Assembly (NCBI GenBank): GCA_009823395.1
Contig: CM020515.1
Span: 9,973,989-10,037,988 of the forward strand
From: Thamnaconus septentrionalis
Lineage: Eukaryota > Chordata > Actinopteri > Tetraodontiformes > Monacanthidae
Reading direction: 5' to 3'
DNA: 64,000 bases
Part shown: piece after piece, positions 42,865-54,109 of the stretch
How positions within the stretch are numbered: the first letter of the stretch is position 1
Layout of the letters: each line of letters opens with the position of its first letter
Made by a program: the position numbers and the translations under genes
The notes under the pieces: generated by a model
Told to the model about the DNA's origin: nothing
What the model saw: the letters and a program-made list of their open reading frames with translations, nothing else
Database searches by the model: none

Positions 42865-43253
42865 CTGTTGAGCTTTTCCCGTACAGTGTCCAACAGAGGG
42901 CAGTAGAACACATGCAGTCAGTCGGGACAGAAGACGGGATGCTCATCATGCTGTGGGGCTGTGACTTCCTGTCTCTCAGCTGCACCAACTTCTTTTGCCA
43001 TAATGGCAAAAATATTGAAAAGAGTTCTATTTTGGTCTTCAACCGCAGGAATTGATGATAATAGACGTTACAACAAGTGATATAAATTAAACATGTTAAG
43101 TTTGTATCAACGCCATCTTCACTGAACAATAAATTCAAAACTGAATGGAAAATCAATTGAGGTCAAAATCGCTGTGGCCGCATTAAAATAATGATTTGAA
43201 TTTTCTCTCAGTCCAGACACATCTAAGGTGTTTCCACTAAGGGGGAGGAGTCA
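42865..43253. other. Intergenic spacer, A-upstream module
   Basis: Same module as 23283-23672; no gene seen. Confidence 0.65.
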
Positions 43254-43350
43254 ATGCAAATCTCTGATCTCTTCCATCTCTACATATGTGTTGCTGGGAT
43301 CAAATCACTGACAGTCACACTGCAGACTGGACAGAGACAACTGTTTGAAA

Positions 43351-43790
43351 ATGATCAGAGCTGATTATTTATTTGCTTTGCTCATCCTGTCTGTTTACTG
43401 GGCAGGTAAGATTGTTTGGTGTTTGTTACGTTCTTTCTTGTTTACTCAGCTGGATGACACTAACAAGGTGTTTAAATGGTTTTCTAGGTGGTGAGGGCCA
43501 AACCTTGACTGAGTCTGAATCAGTGGTTAAAACACCTGGAGACTCTCACAGACTGATCTGCACTTATTCAGGGTTCAGTAGTGATATATATGCTGCTTGG
43601 ATCAGACAGGCTCCTGGAAAAGGACTGGAGTGGATCGCGTACATTTACTACGATAGCAGTGGGATGTTCTACTCTGACTCAGTCAGAGGCCGCTTCACCG
43701 TCTCCAGAGACAACAGCAGAAAGCAGGTGTATCTGCAGATGAACAGTCTGAGGACTGAAGATTCTGCTGTTTATTACTGTGCCAGAGACT
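43351..43790 (+). CDS. ighv: VH43, group A heavy variable segment
   Basis: Leader 43351-43405 ([19 protein letters not shown]), V exon 43488-43790. CDR1 [11 protein letters not shown]2 IYYDSSGM (style of group B VH7), FR3 [14 protein letters not shown]. Octamer ATGCAAAT 43254-43261. Signal: CACAGTG 43791-43797, S2 spacer, ACAAAAACA 43820-43828. Confidence 0.93.
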
Positions 43791-43828
43791 CACAGTGACA
43801 CAGGAACCAGCAACACTGTACAAAAACA

Positions 43829-44176
43829 CAACTCGTCAGTCCTCTATTCCTGCAGAGTCAAACAACCAGAGGGGGCGCCCTTGTTTCACATGATGGCTTT
43901 TAGAGATTGTGTTGACAGTGCACTTCGCTATTACTTTTTAGGGAATTTTTATCAATCATCAAAAAGTTGAAAAAAAAACTTTCAACAACAACTGCCTATT
44001 TACTGACATCAGTCATTTTATATTACCAACATATAATTTAAAACAGATATGATGGAAGCTACTGATTTAAATAATTTAACATGCATGTAGTTTAACATGT
44101 GTATGTTCATGCAGAGCAGTTTAGAAAATTTGATCTTTAAAAAATATGTGAATGTACTAGAGGGGAAAAAGTTGTA
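43829..44176. other. Truncated D-upstream module
   Basis: Starts like the other D-upstream modules but stops at gttgta (44171-44176), where it is fused to the VH44 relic. No group D gene follows. Confidence 0.75.
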
Positions 44177-44342
44177 GAAAAGGACTGGAGTGGATGGGGG
44201 TCAACTGCGTTGAATGCCAAGCAGTTTACAAAGATTCTCTCAAGAACAAATTTAGTATTGATTTTGACTCCTCCAGCAAGACAGCGACTCTAAATGGACA
44301 GAATATGCAGCCTGAAGACAGTGCAGTGTATTACTGTGTAAC
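44177..44342 (+). pseudogene. ighv: VH44, 5'-truncated group C' relic fused to D-upstream flank
   Basis: Begins in FR2 (gaaaaggactggag) and is near-identical to the corresponding part of VH31: CDR2 NCVECQA with CxxC, FR3 KNKFSIDFDSSSKTATLNGQ, end YYCVT. Signal: CACAGTG 44343-44349, S1 spacer, ACAAAAACC 44372-44380. Promoter, leader, FR1 and CDR1 are missing. This is the left edge of the copy of 31.2-33.4 kb. Confidence 0.92.
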
Positions 44343-44380
44343 CACAGTGACACAAACCACCAGAGAGCTGAACAAAAACC

Positions 44381-44981
44381 CCTCAGTCTCAGAGTGACAT
44401 GAAGCCACCAGAGGAGGCGCTCTAAGACCACAAGCAATTTAACAGAAAAGACCAAAAATAAAATTCACTTTGATCAGAAGCATCTTACTCATGAGATATC
44501 AGAGCAACATGATTAGACAGCATGTGCTCAATAAGTTTCTTGGATGGTAATCACAGAATGTAGATAATGCTTTGTCGTGAGTAAGACGTTAAGCCCAAAT
44601 TTTACAGCTTTAGTTTTGGACCTCTAGATGGGCATCTGGCCTGACTGGAATTTAAAAAGTATAGTGTAAAAACAAGCAAAGAAACAAAATTACTGACTTT
44701 GATATTAAGGGCAACAAAGAGGCCAGTTGATGTAAATTGATGTAAACTTGATCTTTCTTTTTGGCTGTTGTCATGACATAAATAAAATCATAGAGTCTTT
44801 TGGAATATTAATCTGCTTTAAAACATTTATATACATGTGTTTGTGAAACAAAAAAAATCTACAGACTCATGTCAGTCGTAATGACTTCCTGGCTTTAAGG
44901 TGGAGTCAATGAAAAACTGACACCCTCCACCTCGACTTACCATCTTGCAGACAGAGGACCGTGGACACCCAGTCTGACACA
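44381..44981. other. Intergenic spacer before VH45
   Basis: Near-identical to 31405-32007; includes the altered octamer ATGAAAAA at 44909-44916. Confidence 0.7.
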
Positions 44982-45396
44982 ATGGACTTCAAAATTGTAC
45001 TGTTGCTTCTGACTGTCCAATGGGCAGGTGAATATCTGAAATTGCAAATGTTTTCCATGTGTGAGGCAACCAGAAGCTATGATTTTCATTGTCTCGGCAG
45101 GTGTTGATGGTCAGACTCTGACACAATCTGACTCGGTGGTGAAAAGCCCTGGAGAATCTCACACACTGACCTGTTCATCCTCTGGATTCACATTCAGCAG
45201 CTACTGGATGGTCTGGGTCAGACAGGCTCCTGGAAAAGGACTGGAGTGGATGGCAACACATGGGGGCAGCAGCAACGTTTACTACTCTGAGTCATTCAAA
45301 GGCCGCTTCACCATCTCCAGAGACGACAGCAGACGTATCTGCAGATGAACAGTCTGAGGACTGAAGATTCTGCTGTTTATTACTGTGCTAGAGATA
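44982..45396 (+). pseudogene. ighv: VH45, group B pseudogene (same lesions as VH32)
   Basis: Leader 44982-45027, V exon 45101-45396. It has the same 7-base FR3 deletion, the CATAGTG heptamer (45397-45403), the missing nonamer and the altered octamer as VH32, so these lesions predate the duplication. CDR1 [11 protein letters not shown]2 HGGSSNV. Confidence 0.92.
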
Positions 45397-45403
45397 CATA
45401 GTG

Positions 45404-45759
45404 ACACGAAAACCAGAGGCAAAAGTAAGACAAGTTTAAAAGCCAAAGCTTTGTACCATTGTGTAAATAAAAGTCAAATTTCTTCAGAATGCTTGCTTTA
45501 TGTTGATTTTAGATATGATGATGTCAATTTAATCAGTCTGAGTTGTTGAGAAATCTATATGTCTACAAACTGAAATCCTGATGAATCAGATCAAATTCAA
45601 ATTTTCACATTTCTTGAAAAAGATTTCTTGAAAAAAATTTTAATGAAATGAACGGCACGTAATTACAAACTAAAATAACAAAATATCCGTTGGGCAAAAA
45701 CTCCGAACAAATACAGCTGAAGAACAAAGGGCCACATGACAACATATATGTGCCTCTCT
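45404..45759. other. Intergenic spacer before VH46
   Basis: Near-identical to 32430-32787; no gene seen. Confidence 0.65.
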
Positions 45760-45865
45760 ATGCAAAGTGAACCTCCTTCCTCCTACTATAAAGACCTGGT
45801 ATCATGCAGTGAGTCTCAGCAGAAGAAGAAGAGAGGCTCCCACTGGACCACCTTCAGTCGTCACC

Positions 45866-46309
45866 ATGTTGTCTGTAGCTCTGCTTCTGCTGCTGCTGCT
45901 GGCTGCTGGATCCAGTGAGTGTCACTGAGGCAGAGACACTGACAGTATGATCTGCTCACACTGAGCGCTCACTGTTAGAACACTGCTTCAATGTTCATGT
46001 CTTCCTCCACAGGTGTCAAGTGTGAAACGCTGACTCAGCCGACCTCTGTGACTGTGCAGCCAGGACAACGTCTGACCATCAACTGTCAGGTCTCCTATTC
46101 TGTCAGCAGCTATTGGACACACTGGATCAGACAGCCTGCAGGAAAAGGACTGGAGTGGATTGGACAACGTGTTGGAGACACAGCATATTACAAAGATTCT
46201 CTGAGGAGCCAGTTCAGTATCACCTTAGACTCCTCCAGCAACACAGTGACTCTCAGCGGACAGAATATGCAGCCTGGAGACACTGCAGTGTATTACTGTG
46301 CCAGATGGT
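45866..46309 (+). CDS. ighv: VH46, group C' heavy variable segment
   Basis: Leader 45866-45914 (16 codons plus one base, with one more leucine than VH33), V exon 46013-46309. CDR1 YSVSSYW, CDR2 RVGDTA, FR3 RSQFSITLDSSSNTVTLSGQ. Octamer ATGCAAAG 45760-45767. Signal: CACAGTG 46310-46316, S1 spacer, ACAAAAACC 46339-46347. The copy relation to VH33 ends just downstream (about 46360). Confidence 0.93.
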
Positions 46310-46347
46310 CACAGTGACACAAACCATGAGAGAGCTGAACAAAAACC

Positions 46348-46761
46348 CCTCAAAGTAACATGAAGAGTGACATGAAGCCACCAGAGGAGGCACTGTAAGA
46401 CCACACATAAGGTCGCTAGAAATCTATCCATCTGTTTTCAATAGCCTCTTCTTCCTTCACTCAGAGTTGCGGAGAGCTTGGAAAGACTGAAACATATGAA
46501 ATTTAAAAAAAAAGGGCAACATTAAAAAAAAAAAACTCCAGCAACACACAAGGCAACATGCAAAGCACTGAGGAAACAGCACAAAAATCACAAAACGCAA
46601 GAGAGCAAATTTACAGGTTTCTTCATAGAACTTAAAACATCGCGTTTACTTATATTCAATTTTCGAACAACAAACTTGATTCATTCAGACTCACACAACC
46701 CAGGAAACAAGGCAGACGTCAGAGTCAAATCCAGCTTCCTCCTCCGTGTGAGGAGGAGTTG
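46348..46761. other. Intergenic spacer before VH47
   Basis: C-type 3' flank, then A-rich DNA (46501-46535). The last 100 bases resemble the flank before VH2. No gene seen. Confidence 0.6.
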
Positions 46762-46829
46762 ATGCAAAACTCTTGAGTTCTTATGTCTGACTGCAGAGAG
46801 AAAGGACAGAGGACAGTGGACAGTTCAAC

Positions 46830-47267
46830 ATGATGGACTATAGGACGGCACTGCTTCTATTGACCATCTGCTGGACAGGTCCACATCTTTCTAGATCCTT
46901 ATTGCACATTGACATTGGTCTGTGTGTCATCAGTTGAATTCATTGTTTTCTTTCTTGGCAGGTGTTGATGGTCAGACTCTGGTGGAATCTGATCCAGTGG
47001 TGAAACGTCCTGGAGAATCTCACAGACTGACCTGTTCAGCCTCTGGATTCACATTCAGCAGCTATGGCATGCACTGGGTCAGACAGGCTAATGGAAAAGG
47101 ACTGGAGTGGATCGCATACATCTGCACTTCCAGTTCACCTATCTACTACTCCCAGTCAGTGAAGGGCAGATTCACCATCTCCAGAGACGACTCCAGTAGT
47201 AAACTCTATCTGCAGATGAACAGTCTGAAGACTGAGGACACTGCAGTGTATTACTGTGCCAGACGTC
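46830..47267 (+). CDS. ighv: VH47, group B heavy variable segment
   Basis: Leader 46830-46878 ([17 protein letters not shown]), V exon 46962-47267. CDR1 [10 protein letters not shown]2 [15 protein letters not shown]2 ICTSSSPI with a single extra cysteine, then [20 protein letters not shown], which differs from the SVRGRF form seen in most B genes. Octamer ATGCAAAA 46762-46769. Signal: CACAGTG 47268-47274, 23-base S6 spacer as in VH10, nonamer TCAAAAACT 47298-47306 with weak ends. Confidence 0.91.
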
Positions 47268-47306
47268 CACAGTGAACAAAAATAACAGGATACTTGTTCA
47301 AAAACT

Positions 47307-47831
47307 ACTTCCTCTTTTGAGAGCTGAACAAAAACCCCACAGAGTGACATGAAGCTACCAGAGAAGGCACTATAAGACCAACCACACAGCAGCTCACCAT
47401 GACAGCAAAGCAGGAACGAGACTGAATCTTTATAAAACAGAACAAAACACAAAAAATACATAAACACAATCTTCAAGTTAACACAATACCTCCCCTCAAA
47501 CAGTATATTGTGTAGGTGCGGAGAATGAGACCCAGAAGCGAAGGCAGAAGGTTGAAACATTTATTCTCCACACTTCCAACACATTCGAAAACACCGCGCT
47601 ACGTGGAACCCGGAACATGAAACACCAAAATATCTGCCCCCATCACGCCCACTTAAGTACCCCGCCAACCAGGTGAATGTCTCTGCCCTTCCCACCTTTG
47701 TAGGTCACTAAATCAAAAATGATCCCACAAGGCTCAAGTGAACTGGTCCATGGAGTGTAAAAACAACTTGTTTCTACTTGACTGGTTTCAATAATTTCAC
47801 TCCACTCCAGCTTCCTTCAGTGATGGTCAAC
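47307..47831. other. Intergenic spacer, E-upstream module with insertion
   Basis: Same module as before VH25 and VH60, interrupted by a unique insert at about 47509-47711. Confidence 0.7.
47509..47711. mobile_element. Unclassified insertion of about 200 bases
   Basis: The stretch from tgtgtaggtgcggag to ttgtaggtcacta is absent from the two paralogous flanks, which read cagtatatagtcaaa without interruption near 24420 and 59598. It is richer in GC than its surroundings. No clear terminal repeats or target-site duplication seen, so the class is open. Confidence 0.6.
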
Positions 47832-47936
47832 ATGCAAATGGTTTTGGCTCCATGTGGCCTTATAAGGAGGTGACATGAAGGTGGAGCATCAGTGAGAAGA
47901 CAGAGGAGCTCACATCAGCTCAGCGTCAACATCAAC

Positions 47937-47991
47937 ATGGTCTCTGGAGCTCTGACACTGCTGCTGCTGCTGCTGCTGGCTGCTGGATCCT
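47937..47991 (+). pseudogene. ighv: VH48, orphan group E leader exon
   Basis: A normal group E promoter (octamer ATGCAAAT 47832-47839, tataagg) and a full leader exon with a gtgag donor at 47992. Instead of the E-type V exon, the sequence changes within the intron (after about 48040) into the promoter of VH49. It could in principle splice into the VH49 exon, but that is broken too. Confidence 0.88.
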
Positions 47992-48188
47992 GTGAGCAGC
48001 TTCTTCTCTCCCATCAACACATTCACACTCGACAGTCATCAGATTTATTTACATTCCAATCCCAACGTCCAATCAAAATCCACTTCTCTTTTGTCTGATG
48101 GGAGGAGTCAAGGCAAACTTGTCCTCCTCCTCTACTTATCTGTCTTCTGGGAGGGGGACAGAGGACAGTGGACACCCAGTCTGACACG

Positions 48189-48489
48189 ATGGACTACAGG
48201 ACAGGATTGCTGGTTTTTACTATCTGCTTTTCAGGTGATGATCATCATTGGTCTGCATTCTGTTTGCCTTGTGCACAGTTTGACTAGAAAGGAAATAATC
48301 TTGGATCACATTTATGGTTCTTCTCATCTGGGCAGGTGTTGATGGGCAGACTCAATCTGACTCGGTGGTTAAACGTCCTGGAGAATCTCACACACTGACC
48401 TATTCAGCCTCTGGATTCACATTCAGTTGCTACCGGATGAACTGGGTCGGACGGGCTCCTGGAAAAGGACTGGAGTGGATCGCGTTGAT
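48189..48489 (+). pseudogene. ighv: VH49, group B pseudogene truncated by microsatellite
   Basis: Leader 48189-48234, V exon from 48336. FR1 has lost 6 bases in frame (cagactcaatctg), Cys23 is Tyr (cctattca), and FR2 reads WVGRAPGK. At CDR2 the exon turns into ttgatattattaacag and the AAT repeat; FR3 and the signal are gone. The octamer is altered (AGGCAAAC 48111-48118). It shares its breakpoint with VH14 but lacks the SINE and the TAG found there. Confidence 0.9.
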
Positions 48490-48523
48490 ATTATTAACAG
48501 TAATAATAATAATCTTATTAACA

Positions 48524-48620
<97 letters not shown>

Positions 48621-48840
48621 CCATCATTTTGTAATCATAATCTTTTCTCACATCATTTTCTTGAATAATGAAACATTTTCATTGTTTGAATCATTATTGA
48701 CATTTGCTGTCTTTGATTCTTTTTTGCAATCATTCCTTCATTTGTGATTTTTTTCAACAGTTCATAAAACAGTGGGTGTTTCATGAACATTTCCCACATC
48801 TTTTTCTTCCTCTCAGTTAAACCACTCGACATTTGATTCT
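48490..48840. repeat. (AAT)n-(CAT)n microsatellite and C-upstream flank
   Basis: AAT units to about 48582, then CAT units to about 48627, followed by the usual group C flank. Open frames across it encode only poly-Ile, poly-Asn, poly-His or poly-Met and are not genes. Confidence 0.93.
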
Positions 48841-48923
48841 ATGCAAACTCAGTGACCTCCTGCTTCCTCTGCTATATAATCTCTAAATCCAGCTCTCAGA
48901 CTTCACAACACTTCAGTCTCATC

Positions 48924-49351
48924 ATGAACATGTTCTCTGTGGTTATGCTGCTGCTGCTGGCAGCTGATTGTGAGTAACCACATCTGATGCAGTCACATTT
49001 TTTTCTGATGCTGACTGATTTTCATTCAACATGACGTTTTTCTTATTGCAACAGGGGTCAAGTGTGAAACGCTGACTCAACCAGCTTCTGTGACTGTGCA
49101 GCCAGGACAACGGCTGACCATCAGCTGTCAGGTCTCCTATTCACTCAGCAGCTATTGGACACATTGGATCAGACAGCCTGCAGGAAAAGGACTGGAGTGG
49201 ATTGGAGAAGGTGCCGGAGACACAACATATTATAAAGATTCTCTGAGGAGCCAGTTCAGCATCGCCTTAGACTCCTCCAGCAACACAGTGACTCTCAGCG
49301 GACAGAATATGCAGCCTGGAGACACTGCAGTGTATTACTGTGCCAGAGAGC
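48924..49351 (+). CDS. ighv: VH50, group C heavy variable segment
   Basis: Leader 48924-48969 (MNMFSVVMLLLLAAD), V exon 49055-49351. The acceptor reads caacag|gggtcaag, so the split codon becomes Trp instead of Cys at the leader-V junction. CDR1 YSLSSYW, CDR2 GAGDTT, FR3 RSQFSIALDSSSNTVTLSGQ. Octamer ATGCAAAC 48841-48848, TATATAA 48873-48879. Signal: CACAGTG 49352-49358, S1 spacer, ACAAAAACC 49381-49389. Confidence 0.92.
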
Positions 49352-49389
49352 CACAGTGACACAAACCATAAGAGAGCTGAACAAAAACC

Positions 49390-49870
49390 TCCTCAGAGTG
49401 ACATGAGGCCACCAGAGGAGGCACTGTGAGACCACAGAAAATAAAGAGAAACCTACAGTTCAACTCATCCAGTGACAAACAAATATCACTCTATGTCCAC
49501 TACTAATGAAGTCAACCCAGCAAATGTTTTAGCCATGTGAATTTGTTGTATTCACCTTTGCATTATAGATCTCTGACAGTAAATTATAGGTGCAGTAAAA
49601 AGACAAAACATTTAAAGATTGTGAGTGGTTGTCTAATGTAGGTTTTCCAGTATTGGATTGAAATTGTTTCATGAAGCAGTGCAGACAACTTAAATCATTG
49701 CATTTTATATCAATATATTTCTTTGATACACTTGAAAAATAAATGGACAAAGTGCATTTTGAATTGCAATGGATGTCCTGAAACTTGCAAATAAACTCAT
49801 GAGGCAGTTTTTGTGTGTGCAACACAGACCAATGATCTTGTTCTTCATCAAGCACTTGAAGGAGGAGTCA
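49390..49870. other. Intergenic spacer, B'-upstream module
   Basis: Uninterrupted module; near 49455-49480 (agttcaactcatccagtg) it keeps the empty SINE site. Confidence 0.7.
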
Positions 49871-49946
49871 ATGCAAAAATCACTTGATCTTCCACCTACT
49901 TAATGTGACTGCAGAGAGGAGGGCAGAGGACACTCAGTCTGACACT

Positions 49947-50377
49947 ATGGACGGCAAGACAGGACTGTTGATATTAATTCTCTGCTGGGCAGGTGATGAT
50001 CATCATGTGTCTTCAGTTTTAACTGTCTTTTAATTTCAGATGTGAATCATATTAATTTGTTGTATCAGCAGGTGTTGATGGTCAGACTCTGGTGGAATCT
50101 GAGTCAGTGGTTAAACGTCCTGGAGAATCTCACAGACTGACCTGTTCAGCCTCTGGATTCACATTCAGCAGCTATCACATGGCCTGGGTCAGACAGGCTC
50201 CTGGAAAAGGACTGGAGTGGATGGCGTTGATATACACTGATAGTAGTGGGATGTTCTACTCTGACTCAGTCAGAGGCCGCTTCACCATCTCCAGAGACAA
50301 TAACAGACAGCAGCTGTATCTGCAGATGAACAGTCTGAGCACTGAAGATTCTGCTGTTTATTACTGTGCCAGAGACC
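49947..50377 (+). CDS. ighv: VH51, group B' heavy variable segment
   Basis: Leader 49947-49992 ([16 protein letters not shown]), V exon 50072-50377. CDR1 [11 protein letters not shown]2 [10 protein letters not shown]3 [19 protein letters not shown]. Octamer ATGCAAAA 49871-49878. Signal: CACAGTG 50378-50384, 23-base S3 spacer, ACAAAAAGC 50408-50416. CDR2 is close to that of VH7 and VH43, from other groups. Confidence 0.93.
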
Positions 50378-50416
50378 CACAGTGACTGGAGTTGGTTGAG
50401 CAGCTGTACAAAAAGC

Positions 50417-50743
50417 CACACACAAATTTAACTGCGCGATAGGCCTGTGTGACACATTTTGACACTCTCTCTAGTTCAAGACAATAATCAATTGAAACTC
50501 CCTTGTCATCAACTCTTCTACTCTACTCTACTAGATTTTACAAATAAATAAATATGTACAACCATCATTGAGAAAAAGAATAGAATAGAATATACATATG
50601 CTTTTTTTTTATATAAATCTTGTCAAAATCATTTTTATGTGAAATTTACAGTTGTACACAACATTTAATATTTTAAATACAAATATAATGATAATGAACC
50701 TTTTAATTTTTAGACTATAGCTTCTTCTTATGTTAATTATCCA

Positions 50744-50779
<36 letters not shown>

Positions 50780-51020
50780 GATCATTATTATTATTCATTT
50801 TGTAATCATAATCATTTCTCACACAATTTTCATTATTTTCTTGAAAAAGAAACATTTTCATTGTTTGAATCATTATTGACATTTTTTGTCTTTGATTCTT
50901 TTGTGCAATCGTTGCTTCATATGTGAATTTTTCAACATGTCATAAAACAATGTGTGTTTCATGAATATTTCCCACATGTCTCTTTATTCCTCACCATTCA
51001 ACCACTAGACATTTGATTCT
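50417..51020. other. Intergenic spacer, C-upstream module with (ATT)n
   Basis: AT-rich; an ATT microsatellite at 50743-50796. No gene seen. Confidence 0.7.
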
Positions 51021-51103
51021 ATGCAAACTCAGTGACCTCCTGCTTCCTCTGCTATATAATCTCTAAATCCAGCTCTCAGACTTCACAGCACTTCAGTCTC
51101 ATC

Positions 51104-51531
51104 ATGACCATGTTCTCTGTGGCTCTGCTGCTGCTGCTGCTGGCAGCTGATTGTGAGTAACCACATCTGATGCAGTCACATTTTTTTCTGATGCTGACTG
51201 ACTTTCATTCAACATGACGTTTTTCTTATTGCAACAGGTGTCAAGTGTGAAACGTTGACACAACCAGCCTCTGTGACTGTGCAGCCAGGACAAAGTCTGA
51301 CCATCAACTGTCAGGTCTCCTATTCACTGGGCTATTTCACAGCTTGGATCAGACAGCCTGCAGGGAAAGGACTGGAGTGGATTGGGATGAAATATACTGG
51401 AGGGACACATTTCAAAGATTCTCTGAGGAGTCAGTTCAGTATCACCTTAGACTCCTCCAGCAAAACAGTGACTCTCAGCGGACAGAATATGCAGCCTGGA
51501 GACAGTGCAGTGTATTACTGTGCCAGAGAGC
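51104..51531 (+). CDS. ighv: VH52, group C heavy variable segment
   Basis: Leader 51104-51152 (16 codons plus one base), V exon 51238-51531. CDR1 is one residue short (YSLGYF), CDR2 KYTGGT with HFKDSL as in VH42. Octamer ATGCAAAC 51021-51028, TATATAA 51053-51059. Signal: CACAGTG 51532-51538, S4 spacer, GCAAAAACT 51562-51570. Confidence 0.93.
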
Positions 51532-51570
51532 CACAGTGATGAACGAAAGCAGACGCGTCCTGCAAAAACT

Positions 51571-51936
51571 CTGTTGAGCTTTTCCCGTACAGTGTCCAAC
51601 AGAGGGCAGTAGAACACATGCAGTCAGTCGGGACAGAAGACGGGACGCTCATCATGGTGTGGGGCTGTGACTTCCTGTCTCTCAGCTGCGCCAACTTCTT
51701 TTGCCACAACGACACAAATATTGACAAGAGTTCTATTTTGGTCTTCAACCACAGGAATTGATGATAATAGACGTTACAATTACTTTTTATCAACGCCATC
51801 TTCACTGAACAATAAATTCAAAACTGAATGGAAAAATAATTGAGATCAAAATCGCTGTGCCCGCATTAAAATAATGATTTGAATTTTCTCTCAGTCCAGA
51901 CACATCTAAGGTGTTTCCACCGAGGGGGAGGAGTCA
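51571..51936. other. Intergenic spacer, A-upstream module
   Basis: Same module as 23283-23672; no gene seen. Confidence 0.65.
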
Positions 51937-52033
51937 ATGCAAATCTCTGGTCTCTTCCATCTCTACATATGTGTTGCTGAGATCAAATCACTGACAGTCA
52001 CACTGCAGACTGGACAGAGACAACTGTTTAAAA

Positions 52034-52468
52034 ATGACCAGAGCTGATTATTTAGTTGTTTTGCTCATCCTGTCTGTTCACTGGGCAGGTAAGATTGTTT
52101 GGTGTTTGTTACTTTGTTGCTTGTTTAATCTGTGGCACAGCACTAATGAGTTTTATTATTTCTAGGGGCTGAGGGTCAAACCTTGACTGAGTCTGAATCA
52201 GTGGTTAAAACACCTGGAGACTCTCACAGACTGACCTGCACTTATTCAGGGTTTAGTAGTGATATACATGGTGCTTGGGTCAGACAGGCTCCTGGAAAAG
52301 GACTGGAGTGGATCTCATACATCAGCAGTAGCAGCAGCAGCATCTACTACTCTGACTCATTCAGAGGCCGCTTCACCATCTCCAGAGACAACAGCAGAAA
52401 GCAGGTGTATCTGCAGATGAACAGTCTGAGGACTGAGGATTCTGCTGTTTATTACTGTGCCAGAGAGT
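52034..52468 (+). CDS. ighv: VH53, group A heavy variable segment
   Basis: Leader 52034-52088 (ends SVHWAG), V exon 52166-52468. CDR1 [11 protein letters not shown]2 ISSSSSSI; bases about 52310-52365 are nearly identical to 34283-34340 in the B' pseudogene VH34. Octamer ATGCAAAT 51937-51944. Signal: CACAGTG 52469-52475, S2 spacer, ACAAAAACA 52498-52506. Confidence 0.93.
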
Positions 52469-52506
52469 CACAGTGACACAGGAACCAGCAACACTGTACA
52501 AAAACA

Positions 52507-52949
52507 CAACACGTCAGTCCTCTATTCCTGCAGAGTCAAACAACCAGAGGGGGCGCCCTTGTTTCACATGATGGCTGTTACGAGATTTTGTTGACAGTGC
52601 AATTGCTATTACTTTTTAGATAATTTATCAATCATCAAAAAAGTTGGAAAAAAAACTTTCAACAACAAATGCCTATTTACTGACATCAGTCATTTTACAT
52701 TGCCAACATATAATTTAAAACAGATATGATGGAAGCTACTGATTTAAATAATTTAACATGCATGTAGTTTAACATGTGTATGTTCATGCAGAACAGTTTT
52801 AAAATTTGTCCTGTAAATAATATGTGAATGTACTAGAGGGAAAAAGTTGTACTTTCATACAAACTGTCTTCTCTAAAGTCCTGCAGAGGTTGCATAAATA
52901 ACCCAATTATGAAAATTCATATGTACCATGTTTCCCCCTCAGAGGAGAC
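52507..52949. other. Intergenic spacer, D-upstream module
   Basis: Same module as 21105-21536; no gene seen. Confidence 0.65.
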
Positions 52950-53049
52950 ATGCAAACTTCCTGTCTTATAAACAGGAGCTGAGCACAGAACAGTGGAACA
53001 GTCACACATTTCTGCGCTTATCAGTGGACACTGCTGTGTTTCTCACAGA

Positions 53050-53485
53050 ATGGAGAGCGCAGTCATCAGCAGTTTATTATTCTTACTGACTATTCATGGT
53101 GAGATCACTGTTCTGCTACTTCTTCTGTGTGTCTGTGTGGCCACTTTAATATTCATCACTGTGTCTTTGCTTCCAGGAGTCTGGAGTGAAATCAAACTGG
53201 ATCAGTCTCAGTCAGCAGTCAAGAGTCCTGGAGAGACAGTGAGGATGTCCTGCATCATATCAGGATATAGCATGACAAGCTACAACATTCACTGGGTACG
53301 ACAGAGGCCAGGAAAAGCTCTGGAGTGGATTGGGAGGATGAACACTGGTTCAAACTCTGCTATCTACGCCAGCTCCTTCCAGAGTCGTTTCAGCATGACT
53401 GAAGATGTTCCACGTAGCACTCAGTTCCTCCAGATCAGCAGCCTGACAGCAGAAGATTCTGCTGTTTACTTCTGTGCTCGACAGA
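53050..53485 (+). CDS. ighv: VH54, group D heavy variable segment
   Basis: Leader 53050-53098, V exon 53177-53485. CDR1 [11 protein letters not shown]2 [10 protein letters not shown]2 [20 protein letters not shown]. Octamer ATGCAAAC 52950-52957. Signal: CACTGTG 53486-53492, S5 spacer, ACAAAAACC 53516-53524. Copy of VH35. Confidence 0.93.
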
Positions 53486-54066
53486 CACTGTGACTGAAAG
53501 AAGCTGCACAGCTGCACAAAAACCTCCAAACAACAACCGCAGCGTCAACTTGAGGAGAGTTTTTTCAAAACATTGTTTTTCATGAAGTAAATTCTCTAGG
53601 GTCATGATGTGCATTTGAACACAATAATATAAATGTAATTATTGTCTGCCTTTAGTTTGATCATTCACGGCCTGATGTAAGTCTGAAAAAATGTGAATAT
53701 GACTTGATTTTCACTCTGTTGGACGTCTCCTATAAATACTTTCAAAGACAAATGGAAACCACCACCTACAATGAAAATGTCTGTCAAGGAGAGCAAGGGT
53801 TGAACAGTTCCAGCATCTAAAATTTTAAATCCAAACATTTTCAACTAATATCTCAATGCATATGAAAGATTGTTTTTGTGTGTCAGTTACCACAATCCAA
53901 TGCCATTGTGTGATGTAAAGTTATGAAATTTAGCCAGTCAGGACTTTCCCTGATAACATCAATGAACCACCTCAATGACTTGAGTCCCCTCATGCCTTCA
54001 CTAGTGGTGTGAATAGTGACTGACAACATGTCTGACTCTTCTCTTATAACCTGTGTGTTTCTCTCT

Positions 54067-54074
54067 ATGCAAAG
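54067..54074 (+). promoter_or_regulatory. Orphan C' octamer
   Basis: ATGCAAAG in the C' promoter context with the same TATA loss and the same junction to SINE as at 36007. Confidence 0.8.
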
Positions 54075-54109
54075 TGAACCTCCTACGTCCTGCTAAGACC
54101 TTCAAAAGA

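Noticed and set aside
48427..48747. Poly-Asn/poly-His or poly-Ile open frames
   Set aside because: Products of the AAT and CAT microsatellites.
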